From the NCBI RefSeq assembly GCF_900130065.1, contig NZ_FQXV01000007.1:181334-245333 (forward strand): a stretch of 64,000 bases of DNA. Direction: 5' to 3'. This DNA comes from Sporobacter termitidis DSM 10068 (GTDB lineage Bacteria > Bacillota > Clostridia > Oscillospirales > Oscillospiraceae). The position numbers were made by a program, and so were the translations under genes. The first letter of the stretch is position 1. The number at the start of each line of letters is the position of its first letter. The notes beneath the pieces are model-generated. The model searched no databases and was not told the DNA's origin. It saw only the letters and a list, made by a program, of their open reading frames with translations. Below, piece after piece: positions 7,564-16,032 of the stretch.

Positions 7564-10170
7564 TTAATCAAATGATAATTCCGTTCTTCCGATAATGTCG
7601 TCCTGGAGGGCTTTGCCCAGCTCTACGAAGTAGGCGCTGTATCCCGCCACGCGGACGAGAAGGTCGCGGTAGTTGTCCGGGTCCTTCTGGGCGGCGATGA
7701 GCGTCTCCTGATTGGCCACAGTGAACTGGCTGTGCATGCCCTTTCTGTGGATGTACTCATCCATCAGGGCGATGAAATTGTCGCGGCCCGTCTCGCCGAC
7801 AAGCGTGGAGGGCGAGAACTTCCAATTGAGGAGCGTGCCGTTGGTGGCGCGGGCGTGGTCCAGCTTGGTGACCGATTTGCAGATGGCGATAGGTCCTTTG
7901 ATATCGTGGGAGCAGCATTTCGTGTGGACGGCACCCATGCAGTCGGAAACCGGCTCGAAGGCTTTTCGCCCTTCCACGGAGGCCCACTGGTTCTGCCCGT
8001 GGGCGACGTTGACGGTCACCGAGTACGCGCCCGGCTGGAAGAAGCCGCCGTGGGCGTTTGGCTTCCGCTCGATGTGCTTGCACCAGGTGTCCATGGCGAA
8101 TTTCGCCAGCTGGTCGGCGTAGTCGTCGTCGTTGCCGTAATGGTGGACGCGGTCGCTGTTGACGTAGGCATAGAGGTCCTCATGGCCCTCCCAGTTAGCT
8201 TTGACGGCGTCCAGCAGCTCTCTGCCGGTGACGCGCTTTTCGTCAAAAACGAGCTGCTTGATGGTGGCGAGGCCGTCACCCGCCGTGCCGATGCCCACGC
8301 CCTGCGGGCCGGTAAAGTTATACTTTGTGCCGCCGGCGGTGACATCCTTGCCGTTTTCGATGCAGCCGTCCATAAGGATCGACAAAAACGGCAGCGGACG
8401 GAGCTCCTGATGGGACAAGTCGACGGCGTTTAACAGCGCGACCTGCCGTTCGCACCAGTACGCCATCTGCTTGTCGTAGGCGTCCAGCACCTGATCGAAG
8501 GAGGTAAAATCGGCGAGACTGCCGGTTTTGAGGCCCAGCTGGCTGCCGGCGCCGGCGCATTTCGAGTACCGGGGACAGCTTGGCGAGCAGTTGTAGCAGC
8601 GGCCGTCGTTGATGGCCAGCTCCAGGACGCGGGCGATGTTCATGTGGCCGCAGTCCTTCCAGCCGTAGGACTTGCCGGAAACGTCCGGCTCCACGCAGCC
8701 GACGACCTGATAGTCCCGGGCGTCCATGAGCGCCACGTTGGAGGTCAGCATGCTGGGGATGGCCACGTCGTCGTTGAAAATCTTCGGCTCGCCGGTACCC
8801 ATGCGGATAAGATTGGCCGTTTTGACCTTCAGCTCCCAGGGGGTGTTGGCATGCATGCGGACGGCCAGCCATGGGTTCGGCACGCGGACATGGGCATGAG
8901 CGTCCAGCGCCATGAAGGTCAGGTCGTTGGTGCCGTCGCTGCCGTCCTTTTTGATGCCGCCGACGGTGAGGGACGGGCCGCCGATGCCGCCGTTGCCGAA
9001 GGTTTTGATAAGAATATGGTTGCGGAGCTTGTTGAGGTCCCAGATTTTTATGTAGAAGTTTTCGATAAGCTCCTGCATGAACTCCCGGGTAGCCTCGCCC
9101 GTTTCCAGGTCGTGCAGATAGTACGGGTACATATACTGGTCGAAGCGGCCGTAGGAAACGGAGTGGCCGTTGCACTCGATATGGATGAGCGTGTTGGCGA
9201 GATTGACCAGCTGGATGGCCTCCCAGAAGGTGCGCGGCGGGTTTTCGGCAATCCAGGCGCAGATTTCTGCTGTCTTCCGGAGCTCCGCTTGCCGCCCCAC
9301 GTCCGTTTCCCCTTCGGCCATCTCGCCGGCAAGAGCAGCATACCGCCGGATGTGGCGGATGGCGGCCTCCGTCGTGATGAGCGTGGCCTTATAGAAGGTG
9401 CGCTTTTTGAGATCCTCGGGATTTGCCACAGAGAGCGCGTCCATTTGCTTTACAATCAGCTCCCGGATACCCTTAAAGCCCAGGCGGAAGAGCCGCTCGT
9501 AATCCAGGCCTAAATGTCCCGCCCCGCAGAAAATGTAGGCGTCGGCGAAGAAGACGCCCTTGCCCGCGTGGGAGCCCTTGAGCACGTCGTCGTCCAGCAG
9601 GGCGTTCGTCATATCCTCGACGGTCTTGCCGTCCCAGAAGCCGCGGAGCGCCTCCAGGCGGTCCTGCGTGTCCTTGGTATAGGTGAAATAGTCGTGCGTG
9701 CGCTGCTCGCTGTAACCCATCAGTCCGTCCCGCATTTCGTCCACGACCCAGTTGAGGCCGAACTCCGGATGCACCGGCCCGCCCTTCTTGTCGCAGCCGA
9801 GGCAGCCGACGATGAGCTCATGCGGAAAGATGTAAATGGGCGTCTTGTCCAGGACGTTGGCGATGCCGTAGGCGCTTTTTAAAATCTGGGGCTCGCCGGG
9901 GTGGGCTTTGTACGCTTCGGTGACGAGCTCCGCCCTGTCGGGCGAGACAAAGCCGTTCGTCGTCTTCTGGGTAATGGCTAGGATATTGTTGATGCGCTCA
10001 AAGGGGGACGGCTCCGGCGTGTTGCCGGAAATCCCGACGCCCCACTCCTTGTCAAACGGCTCGACGGCCTGCGGGTGCGCGTCCACAAGGCAGGCGTTTT
10101 TATAGGTGTCGCGATTGAGGCGGACGTTCTCCTCGCTTGTCAGCGTGACGGCGCTTGTTGTGGTACTCAT
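7564..10170 (-). CDS. Glycyl radical enzyme (pyruvate formate-lyase/diol dehydratase superfamily), substrate unknown
   Basis: 868 residues. A C-terminal glycyl radical box, LLVRVAGYSAYFVELG with Gly843, and the thiyl-radical cysteine in GCVEP (Cys492, with Glu494 two residues on) identify a glycyl radical enzyme; the Cys-x-Glu pair is typical of the dehydratase/lyase branch (glycerol dehydratase, choline TMA-lyase) rather than pyruvate formate-lyase with its Cys-Cys. Shortly after comes a cysteine cluster at residues 525, 528, 532 and 538, not part of the core fold as I know it. ATG 10170 is preceded by AAAGGAGGAG. The radical-SAM activase lies downstream and a LysR gene upstream, all on the minus strand. 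Substrate cannot be read from the sequence. Confidence 0.93.
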   Translation of the reverse strand: MSTTTSAVTLTSEENVRLNRDTYKNACLVDAHPQAVEPFDKEWGVGISGNTPEPSPFERINNILAITQKTTNGFVSPDRAELVTEAYKAHPGEPQILKSAYGIANVLDKTPIYIFPHELIVGCLGCDKKGGPVHPEFGLNWVVDEMRDGLMGYSEQRTHDYFTYTKDTQDRLEALRGFWDGKTVEDMTNALLDDDVLKGSHAGKGVFFADAYIFCGAGHLGLDYERLFRLGFKGIRELIVKQMDALSVANPEDLKKRTFYKATLITTEAAIRHIRRYAALAGEMAEGETDVGRQAELRKTAEICAWIAENPPRTFWEAIQLVNLANTLIHIECNGHSVSYGRFDQYMYPYYLHDLETGEATREFMQELIENFYIKIWDLNKLRNHILIKTFGNGGIGGPSLTVGGIKKDGSDGTNDLTFMALDAHAHVRVPNPWLAVRMHANTPWELKVKTANLIRMGTGEPKIFNDDVAIPSMLTSNVALMDARDYQVVGCVEPDVSGKSYGWKDCGHMNIARVLELAINDGRCYNCSPSCPRYSKCAGAGSQLGLKTGSLADFTSFDQVLDAYDKQMAYWCERQVALLNAVDLSHQELRPLPFLSILMDGCIENGKDVTAGGTKYNFTGPQGVGIGTAGDGLATIKQLVFDEKRVTGRELLDAVKANWEGHEDLYAYVNSDRVHHYGNDDDYADQLAKFAMDTWCKHIERKPNAHGGFFQPGAYSVTVNVAHGQNQWASVEGRKAFEPVSDCMGAVHTKCCSHDIKGPIAICKSVTKLDHARATNGTLLNWKFSPSTLVGETGRDNFIALMDEYIHRKGMHSQFTVANQETLIAAQKDPDNYRDLLVRVAGYSAYFVELGKALQDDIIGRTELSFD

Positions 10171-10214
10171 GATACTCCTCCTTTGGAATGAATCGATACT
10201 GGCTGCATGATGCA

Positions 10215-10273
10215 GGCGAACACAGTTCGCCTCTACGGGGATATGCGTTCGTAGGGGCGAACTGTGTTCGCCC
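10215..10273. repeat. Pair of family 2 palindromes in head-to-head orientation
   Basis: GGCGAACACAGTTCGCC-TCTACG (10215-10237) and CGTAGG-GGCGAACTGTGTTCGCC (10250-10272) are inverted copies with one mismatch over 23 bp, separated by 12 bp. Each is itself palindromic. They sit in the leader/promoter space of the glycyl radical enzyme, 45-103 bp upstream of its ATG, and could fold into one large cruciform in the mRNA leader. Confidence 0.8.
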
Positions 10274-10385
10274 GTCTGTAAATCTCAGGTGCAGTGTTAT
10301 CCTTAGTATAAGTTTAGCACAACGAACGCCCTATGTGTCATCACGCTTTGTCAGCCCGTGTAAGCGGCAGTTGAAGCGGGCGGCG

Positions 10386-11291
10386 TCACCGCTCGTACTT
10401 GACCACCGTCATGTCCTTCCGATGCTGCAGAAGCAGGCCTTCAAACGTTTTGGCCTCCGGCGACAGCTTCGCGTTTTTCTGCTTGATCAGGTAAATGCTC
10501 CAATCGAAGGCCGGGTCATCGAAGGGGATCGCCCGCAGATTCGGCCGCGAGAGGCGGTTTGCCAGCGCCAGCGTCGAGATGCCGGCCGACTGGTTCATCT
10601 CCGCCAGATAATACACCAGCAAAATATTGTCGGCAAAGATACTCACCGACGGCTCAAAGCCGGCGCGCCGGCAGGCGTCCCTGTATATCTGGTACGTCTT
10701 CGTCGAGTCGCGCATCACCGCCATGGGGACGTCCTGCAGGTCCGCGATGGAAATGGATTCCCTGTTTGCCAGCGGGTGGTCCTTATGGACGATGAGCGCA
10801 TGGCGGGAAGTAAACAGAAGCTCAAAGTCGAATTTCTTCACGTCGACCGGCCCGACCGTCAGCGCCATTTCCACGATGCCATTCTCCACGGACGTGTCGC
10901 AGACGACGTCGAACGTCTCCTGGACGTCCAGGTGGACGTTCGGGTGCTTTTCCCGAAACTGCGCGATAGGCACGCCGGCAAATTCCTCGATCGTCCCGAT
11001 GGACAGCATCACCGTCAGGAAGCCCTCCTTGCCGGCGCCCTTTTTAAAGTAGGTCTCGCACTCCTCCAGAAGCGTCAGAATCTGTTGGGCGCGCGGATAA
11101 AGGTACTCGCCCTGCGCCGTCGGCGTCAGCCCCTTTGCCGTCCGGACAAAGAGCTTGCAGGAGAGCTCCTCCTCCAGCCGGAGTATCGCCATGCTGATCC
11201 CCTGAGACGAGATGAAGCAGGCCTCCGCGGCCCGTGAAAAATTCCGGTATTTATAAATCTCCGCGAAATATTTCAGTTGACGGATTTCCAA
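10386..11291 (-). CDS. LysR-family transcriptional regulator
   Basis: 301 residues, standard LysR size. The N-terminal winged helix-turn-helix covers about residues 1-60 (MEIRQLKYFAEIYKYRNFSR start, then AAEACFISSQGISMAILRLEEEL). The remaining ~230 residues are the two-lobed effector-binding domain. Start is TTG at 11291 with AAAGGAGGGG seven bases before it. It lies upstream of the glycyl radical enzyme on the same strand, so it is a candidate activator of that gene or operon; LysR genes are more often divergent from their target, so the link is by proximity only. The effector is unknown. Confidence 0.93.
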   Translation of the reverse strand: MEIRQLKYFAEIYKYRNFSRAAEACFISSQGISMAILRLEEELSCKLFVRTAKGLTPTAQGEYLYPRAQQILTLLEECETYFKKGAGKEGFLTVMLSIGTIEEFAGVPIAQFREKHPNVHLDVQETFDVVCDTSVENGIVEMALTVGPVDVKKFDFELLFTSRHALIVHKDHPLANRESISIADLQDVPMAVMRDSTKTYQIYRDACRRAGFEPSVSIFADNILLVYYLAEMNQSAGISTLALANRLSRPNLRAIPFDDPAFDWSIYLIKQKNAKLSPEAKTFEGLLLQHRKDMTVVKYER

Positions 11292-11349
11292 CGTGGGCCC
11301 CTCCTTTGCGATCTACATTTCGTTCCATACTTATCCGGCGCACCTCTTC

Positions 11350-11475
11350 GGCTCCCTCAGACGAGGGAGCAGCCGCCCGCGGGCGACTGAGGGAGGGAGA
11401 TCGCACACCTGTAGCCCGGTGTATCTCTCCTTCCGTCACGGCGTTCCGCCGTGCCACCTCCCTCGTCCGAGGGAG
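11350..11475. repeat. Hairpin-rich repeat (family 4), copy 1
   Basis: GGCTCCCTCAGACGAGGGAG and the following CGCCCGCGGGCG palindrome match 63214-63264 in inverted orientation over about 50 bp. The rest (11400-11475) contains CACGGCG-TTC-CGCCGTG and CCTCCCTCG-TCC-GAGGGAGG hairpins. It fills the gap between the LysR gene and the FAH-family gene. No gene seen in it. Confidence 0.75.
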
Positions 11476-11487
11476 GCTTACGACGGA

Positions 11488-12336
11488 CTATACCAGAGGC
11501 GTTACCAGCGTCCCGATCCCGTCGATGGACACCGTGACCGTGTCGCCGGGCTTCAGCCAGACGCGGCTGCCCTTCTCTTTGCCCAGGATGACGCCCGCCG
11601 GCGTCCCTGTAAAAATGAGGTCGCCGGGGCCAAGCCTGAAAAAGCGCGACGCCGTGCTGACGATCTCGGCGCAGCTGAAGATCATGTCCGACGTGACGCC
11701 GGACTGGACCTGGACGCCGTTCACCGCACAGTAAACGCCGTTGTCCGCGTCCGGGTCAAAGCTGTCGGCAGTGACGATCACCGGCCCGGCAGGCCCGAAG
11801 CCGGGGAACGCCTTCCCCGCCAGCCACTGGCCGGACAGAAACTGGCTGTCCCGCGCGCTCAGGTCGTTGCCGCAGGTGTAGCCGAAAACATAATCGAGTG
11901 CCGATTCCCTCGGCACGTTCCAGGCCTCTTTGCCAATAACAACGACGAGCTCCGCCTCGTAATCGTAGCAGCGCTGCCAAGGCGGCAGCGTCACGCTCTT
12001 CCCCGCCGGCGTCAGCGCGTCGTTGAATTTGGAGAAAAAGACGATATCCTTTGGCGCCGTTCCGCCCGTCTCCTCCGCGTGGCTTTTGTAGTTGAGCCCC
12101 ACGCAGACGATCTTCTGCGGCACCGTGATGTTGGCAAACTCCAACGCGGAAAAATCAAGGACCGCCAGCTTGCCGTCCATGAGCGCGCCGCCGATGCGTT
12201 TTTTCATCGCGTCGCCGCCGGCAATGATATCGTTCATGTTGTCCGGCAGGCCCAGCGCCGTCAGGTCGGCGACCCCCCTGTCTGTCAGCGCGCCGACGCG
12301 GGTTTTGCCGTCTTTGATAAAGGTGAGCAGTTTCAT
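11488..12336 (-). CDS. Fumarylacetoacetate hydrolase (FAH) family protein
   Basis: 282 residues. FAH-fold enzymes cleave or isomerise acylpyruvate-type substrates using a divalent metal. The metal-binding acidic residues are visible in YEAELVVVIGK (Glu-x-Glu) together with GLNYKSHAEE and the GNDLSARD segment; the C-terminal half has the typical FTGTPAGVILG. Start chosen at ATG 12336, which has GGAGGT eight bases upstream; the in-frame extension to 12369 has no ribosome site. Neighbours on the same strand are a class II aldolase upstream and the LysR/glycyl radical enzyme genes downstream. Substrate is not determined; 2-hydroxyhepta-2,4-dienedioate isomerase-type annotation would be by fold only. 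Confidence 0.9.
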   Translation of the reverse strand: MKLLTFIKDGKTRVGALTDRGVADLTALGLPDNMNDIIAGGDAMKKRIGGALMDGKLAVLDFSALEFANITVPQKIVCVGLNYKSHAEETGGTAPKDIVFFSKFNDALTPAGKSVTLPPWQRCYDYEAELVVVIGKEAWNVPRESALDYVFGYTCGNDLSARDSQFLSGQWLAGKAFPGFGPAGPVIVTADSFDPDADNGVYCAVNGVQVQSGVTSDMIFSCAEIVSTASRFFRLGPGDLIFTGTPAGVILGKEKGSRVWLKPGDTVTVSIDGIGTLVTPLV

Positions 12337-12370
12337 GATGTACCTCCGTGCTGTAAGAATAAAGGCCAAC

Positions 12371-12397
12371 GGGGCGATGTGGGCATCGCCCCCTACG
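12371..12397. repeat. REP-like palindrome (family 2)
   Basis: GGGGCGATGTGGGCATCGCCCC followed by CTACG; identical core to the copy at 35984-36010. Confidence 0.8.
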
Positions 12398-12478
12398 ACG
12401 AGGGATAGGCCACGATAAACGAAGCGCGAGGGCGTGCCCCACGGCGTCCGGCCTCATTATGCGGTAGGGAGCAGACCT

Positions 12479-12582
12479 GGATTCCCGCCTGCGCGGGAAT
12501 AACAGCGCGAGGGCATGGGGCGAAGCCCCATAAAAGGGGTCATAGGGCGCAGCCCTATGCCTCTATTGGGCGGGTGGGTGGG
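12479..12582. repeat. Short palindrome plus dispersed repeat family 1, copy B
   Basis: GGATTCCCGCCTGCGCGGGAAT (12479-12500) then GGGGCGAAGCCCC, CATAGGGCGCAGCCCTATG and the CCTCTATTGGGCGGGTGGG tail, which ends two bases before the stop codon of the aldolase gene on the minus strand. Confidence 0.85.
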
Positions 12583-12583
12583 A

Positions 12584-13267
12584 TTAATCTCTGCCGATCG
12601 GCCGTCCGCCGCCGGTGACGCCCCAGGAGGGGCGCAGGGCGATGAGCCCGTCGATCTGGCTGTTCGTCAGGGGCCGTTCGATGCCCATCATTTTCGTGTA
12701 CATGGCGACGGTGGCGTTGTATTCGATACTTTCCAGCCTGTAAAGCGCCTGCATCACACTCTCGCCCCAGGTCACCGCGCCGTGATGCTCCAAGAGCAGT
12801 CCGTTATAATCGCGCAGATACGGGACGACGCTCTCCGCCAGCGCTTCCGAGCCGGGCAGCGCGTAACCTGCCACAGGGATGACGCCCAGCAGCACGACGG
12901 CCTCCTGCAAAAGCGCCTTGTCCAGCGGCAGCCCCGCCGCGGCAAAGGCAGCGGCCACCGGCGGATGGGCATGCGCCACGGCGCGGACCTCTGGGACCTC
13001 TTTGTAAATTCTCAGGTGCATTTTGATCTCCGAGGACGGCTTGTGCGTCCCCTCGACGACACGGCCGTCCAGGTCGAGCTTTACGAGTATTTCCTCCGTC
13101 ATAAACCCCTTGGAAATGCCGGTGGGCGTCGCCCAGACGCAGCTGTCGGACACTTTGGCGCTGAGGTTCCCGTCGTTGGCGGCCACAAAGTTCTTCTGAT
13201 ACATCCGCCGCCCGGCCTCCAATATATCGCGCTTTGCCTCCGCGTCAGTGGGGTATGTTGTCCGCAT
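12584..13267 (-). CDS. Class II aldolase/adducin family protein (L-fuculose-1-phosphate aldolase-like)
   Basis: 227 residues. Zinc-dependent aldolases of this family cleave deoxy-ketose 1-phosphates to DHAP and an aldehyde. The catalytic glutamate is in PSSEIKMH (about residue 80), zinc ligands are the HAHPP histidines (about 98-100) and the histidines of LLLEHHGAVTWG (about 160). ATG 13267 has GAGGCG upstream. Just upstream on the same strand is an MtnA-like sugar-phosphate isomerase. That pairing is known from the DHAP shunt and 5-deoxyribose disposal pathways that salvage methylthioadenosine or 5'-deoxyadenosine, so a 5-substituted ribulose-1-phosphate is a plausible substrate. This is inference from context. 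Confidence 0.92.
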   Translation of the reverse strand: MRTTYPTDAEAKRDILEAGRRMYQKNFVAANDGNLSAKVSDSCVWATPTGISKGFMTEEILVKLDLDGRVVEGTHKPSSEIKMHLRIYKEVPEVRAVAHAHPPVAAAFAAAGLPLDKALLQEAVVLLGVIPVAGYALPGSEALAESVVPYLRDYNGLLLEHHGAVTWGESVMQALYRLESIEYNATVAMYTKMMGIERPLTNSQIDGLIALRPSWGVTGGGRPIGRD

Positions 13268-13295
13268 AATAATCGCCTCTTTTATAAATCCTCAG

Positions 13296-13376
13296 TCAGC
13301 TGCGCCGACAGTCCCTTGGAAGGGGAGCCTTGGAAAGCCGCTTTAAGGCTTCCCTTGAAAGGGAAGCCTTTGGGGG
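13296..13376. repeat. Hairpin-rich repeat related to family 4
   Basis: CAGTCAGCTGCGCCGACAG then TCCCTTGGAAGGGGAGCC: same architecture as 63214-63264 (CAGTCGCC...GCGACAG then a CTCCCT...AGGGAG hairpin) with different bases in the second stem. A further hairpin GGCTTCCCTTGAAAGGGAAGCC follows. Confidence 0.65.
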
Positions 13377-13388
13377 AACAGCCTCACC

Positions 13389-13495
13389 TGGGCCTGGGGC
13401 GCAGCCCCGCGTCGGGGTCCGGGGCACAGCCCTGCAATTTAAACGGGGTCATAGGGGCGAAGCCCCTATACCTTTATCTGGGCGGGTGGGCGGGC
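13389..13495. repeat. Dispersed intergenic repeat, family 1, copy C
   Basis: CTGGGGCGCAGCCCC, GGTCCGGGGCACAGCC, GGGGTCATAGGGGCGAAGCC and the tail CCTTTATCTGGGCGGGTGGG. The tail runs into the mtnA-like gene and supplies its last codons and stop. Confidence 0.85.
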
Positions 13496-14556
13496 TGTTT
13501 GAACATCGCAAGGCTCTCGGTATACGACTCCCGGCAGATGCCCTTTTCGGTGACGATGGCGGTAATCAGCGCGTGATCCGTCACGTCGAAGGCCGGATTA
13601 TAGCATTTGACCTCGGGCAGCGCCATCGGTTTGATAAAAAATTTTTCTTTAATCTCTGACGGGTCCCGAAGCTCGATTTTGATATCGTCGCCCGTTTCGC
13701 AGGAAAAATCGATCGTGGAGGACGGGCAGAAAACGTAAAATGGAATACCATAATGCCTGGCCAGGATCGCCACGCCGGAGGTCCCGATCTTGTTGGCCGT
13801 GTCGCCGTTGGCCGCGACCCTGTCGCAGCCGACGAAAACGGCATTGATCTTCCCCTCTTTCATGACGATGCTCGCCATATTGTCGCAGATGAGCGTGCAG
13901 TCGATGCCGGCGGACTGGAGCTCGTATGTCGTCAGCCGCGCCCCCTGCAGCAGCGGCCGCGTCTCGTCGCAGTACGCGTGCAGTGTCATGCCCCGCTCCC
14001 TGGCCAGGAACAGCGTCCCAAGCCCCGTGCCGTAATGGAACGTCCCAAGCGGACCCGCGTTGCAGTGCGTGAGGATGCCGTCGCCGTCCTTTATAAGCTC
14101 CATGCCGTTTTCGGAGATGGCCTGGCTCATCTCCATGTTTTCCTGATGAAGCTTCAACGCCCCGCTTTTCATAGCCTCCAGAATCTTGGGAACCGGCCGG
14201 CCGGCGTTTGCCCGGACGATATCGTCCATATAGTCCAGCGCTTTCCGGAGGTTCACCGCCGTCGGGCGGGAGGAATCGAGATATGCCTTATCCGCTGAAA
14301 ATCGCCTGTAAAACGCCTCGTACGATGTCTCACGCGTCTGCCCTGCGAGCACACAGGCGGCGTAGGCGGCGAAAACTCCAATCGCCGGCGCGCCGCGCAC
14401 CCGAAGCGTATGGATGGCCTCAAAGAGCTCTTCCCTGCCGGAAAGCGTCAGGTATTTCGTCTCGTTCGGCAAAAGGCTCTGGTCGATGATGACGACGGCG
14501 TCGCCTCCGTCGCTGAGTCTGACGTTATCGATGTGCGTGACATTTTCAAGGCTCAT
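13474..14556 (-). CDS. mtnA: S-methyl-5-thioribose-1-phosphate isomerase family protein (MtnA-like)
   Basis: 360 residues. MtnA converts 5-methylthioribose-1-phosphate to the ribulose form; close paralogues act on 5-deoxyribose-1-phosphate. Catalytic signatures are present: cysteine in [12 protein letters not shown] (about residue 163) and aspartate in [18 protein letters not shown] (about 243). The N-terminal RVRGAPAIG motif is also typical. ATG 14556 follows GGAGCGTC. No methionine-salvage kinase or enolase genes are seen nearby; instead a class II aldolase comes next, suggesting a disposal route rather than the full methionine salvage cycle. The last residues (AHPPR) are encoded by an invading repeat, so the native C-terminus was slightly altered. 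Confidence 0.93.
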   Translation of the reverse strand: MSLENVTHIDNVRLSDGGDAVVIIDQSLLPNETKYLTLSGREELFEAIHTLRVRGAPAIGVFAAYAACVLAGQTRETSYEAFYRRFSADKAYLDSSRPTAVNLRKALDYMDDIVRANAGRPVPKILEAMKSGALKLHQENMEMSQAISENGMELIKDGDGILTHCNAGPLGTFHYGTGLGTLFLARERGMTLHAYCDETRPLLQGARLTTYELQSAGIDCTLICDNMASIVMKEGKINAVFVGCDRVAANGDTANKIGTSGVAILARHYGIPFYVFCPSSTIDFSCETGDDIKIELRDPSEIKEKFFIKPMALPEVKCYNPAFDVTDHALITAIVTEKGICRESYTESLAMFKQPAHPPR

Positions 14557-14641
14557 AGCTGACGCTCCAATTTATATTTATCTTGGCAAGTATTGAATAC
14601 TGCGGGTTCATTATAGCATAGCGGTAAACTTCGAGTCCATA

Positions 14642-14670
14642 TTGTATTAGGACACGTTGACCATTATAAT
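14642..14670 (+). promoter_or_regulatory. Sigma-A promoter for the C_GCAxxG_C_C/DUF169 operon
   Basis: TTGTAT (14642-14647), 17 bp, TATAAT (14665-14670), 37 bp upstream of the ATG at 14708. A minus-strand TATAAT near 14613-14618 could be the -10 of the divergent mtnA-like gene, without a good -35. Confidence 0.7.
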
Positions 14671-14707
14671 AAGAATAACATGGAAAAAATGGGGAGGCAG
14701 ATAAAAT

Positions 14708-15205
14708 ATGGACAAACAATCCAGAATTGACCATGCCGTTGAAACGGCGAAGGCGGCCCAGATCCGGGACGATATCTGCGCGCGCAGCGTCCTCGTGGGA
14801 CTCAGCGAAATCCTCGACGATATGCCGGAGGAGATGATCACGGCCTCTCTGTCCCTGGCCGGAGGCACGGGCGGCGCCTCCGGCTCCTGCGGGGCATACT
14901 GCTGCGGTCTGCTGGCCGTGGGCCTCAAGTACAACGCGCCGCTGGCGGATGAGCGCGCCAACCCGGCCGTCAAGCAGGCCGGTGCCGCCAAGTTTTCCGA
15001 ATACCGCGAGCGCTTCACCCAGGAGATGGGCACCATCCTCTGCCCCGAGCTCCACAAAAAAGTCTTCGGCCGCAGCTACAGGCTCTGCGACCCCAAGGAG
15101 CACGAGGAGTTCCTGTCCATGCCGGGCCACAACGTCAAATGCGCCGAGGTGGTCGGCGTGGCCGCGCGGCTCGCCGCCGAGATGCTCCTGGCCGGCGAGG
15201 ATTGA
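14708..15205 (+). CDS. C_GCAxxG_C_C family protein (putative redox protein)
   Basis: 165 residues. The family is defined by spaced cysteines thought to hold a metal or redox centre in anaerobes. Here the segment AGGTGGASGSCGAYCCGLLA (about residues 51-70) matches the GCAxxG-type core, with further cysteines at the ILCPELH and LCDPKE segments and near the C-terminus (NVKCAEV). ATG 14708 has GGAGGC upstream. Five bases separate its stop from the start of the DUF169 gene, so they form an operon. No membrane helices or signal peptide. Biochemical role is not known for the family. Confidence 0.85.
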   Translation: MDKQSRIDHAVETAKAAQIRDDICARSVLVGLSEILDDMPEEMITASLSLAGGTGGASGSCGAYCCGLLAVGLKYNAPLADERANPAVKQAGAAKFSEYRERFTQEMGTILCPELHKKVFGRSYRLCDPKEHEEFLSMPGHNVKCAEVVGVAARLAAEMLLAGED

Positions 15206-15210
15206 GGCTC

Positions 15211-16026
15211 ATGATGAATACCGCCGAAACGAACGGTACATACAGCCGCGCGCTGAATGAGATGCTCCTGCTCCGATACGAGCCCGTCGCCGTCAAAATG
15301 ATCGAGGACGAGGCGCTTGTGCCGGGCCACGCCCTCCGCCCGCGCCGCGACCTGAAGCAGCACATGGCGCTCTGCCAGGCCTTCGCGCTGACGCGGCGCG
15401 ATAGGAAGACGGTCTATCTCGATAAACATTCGCACTGGTGCTGGAACCCGCTCATCGGGCTGGGGCTTGTGGACTGCCCTGAGGGTTCCGAGGCGTTCGA
15501 GCTCGTCTGCCGCTATCTCGGCATGGCGAGCCTTGAGGAAGCTCGGGCGTTTTTCGCCAAATTTCCAAGGCTGCCCTATGGAAAATATCAGGGCATCCTG
15601 ACGGCGCCGCTCTGCGGCTGCGCCTTTGAGCCCGATCTCGTCATGATCTACGCGGGGAACGCCCAGCTCCGGAGCATGGTGTGGGCCGTCAAGCGCGAGA
15701 CGGGGCGCCTTTTGGAAACGCAGCTGGACGCCATCGACTCCTGTGTCTGGGCGCTGGTACCGCCGATGCTGACCGGCGATTACCGCGTGACGCTGCCGGA
15801 CGTCGGGGAATACGAGCGCGCCATGGCTGAGGAGTGGGAGATTATTTTCTCCGTTCCCGGACCGAGGCTCGGCGAGCTTGTACGCGGCCTCCGCTTCTTC
15901 CACGACCGGGGTATGGGCTATGCGCACCACGCGCGGGACATGGCGCTGGACTTCAAGCGCCCGCCCTTTTATAACGAGCTCTTCGCGCTCTGGGGGCTCG
16001 ACCAGGGCGAGGACTGGGATAAGTAG
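15211..16026 (+). CDS. DUF169 family protein
   Basis: 271 residues matching DUF169: an N-terminal YEPVAVKMIEDE segment, a conserved cysteine-containing MALCQAFAL stretch and the ILTAPLCGCAFEPDLVMIY region with Cys-Gly-Cys. DUF169 proteins occur mainly in anaerobes and have no established function; conserved cysteines suggest a metal or corrinoid/redox role. Start is placed at ATG 15211 (a second ATG follows at 15214), with GAGG upstream overlapping the end of the preceding gene; an extension to 15139 would lie within that gene. Likely translationally coupled to the C_GCAxxG_C_C gene. Confidence 0.85.
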   Translation: MMNTAETNGTYSRALNEMLLLRYEPVAVKMIEDEALVPGHALRPRRDLKQHMALCQAFALTRRDRKTVYLDKHSHWCWNPLIGLGLVDCPEGSEAFELVCRYLGMASLEEARAFFAKFPRLPYGKYQGILTAPLCGCAFEPDLVMIYAGNAQLRSMVWAVKRETGRLLETQLDAIDSCVWALVPPMLTGDYRVTLPDVGEYERAMAEEWEIIFSVPGPRLGELVRGLRFFHDRGMGYAHHARDMALDFKRPPFYNELFALWGLDQGEDWDK

Positions 16027-16032
16027 GTTTTC

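Noticed and set aside
8644..9513. Plus-strand ORFs opposite the glycyl radical enzyme
   Set aside because: Antisense shadows without ribosome sites or recognisable domains.
7564..10170. Naming the glycyl radical enzyme as choline TMA-lyase (CutC) or glycerol dehydratase
   Set aside because: Only the Cys-x-Glu motif is shared; no microcompartment or choline genes nearby, and the extra cysteines differ.
10195..10275. CRISPR array
   Set aside because: Only two inverted palindromes, no regularly spaced direct repeats, no cas genes.
13474..14556. Full methionine salvage pathway
   Set aside because: Only the isomerase is present; no kinase, dehydratase, enolase-phosphatase or dioxygenase genes are in the window.
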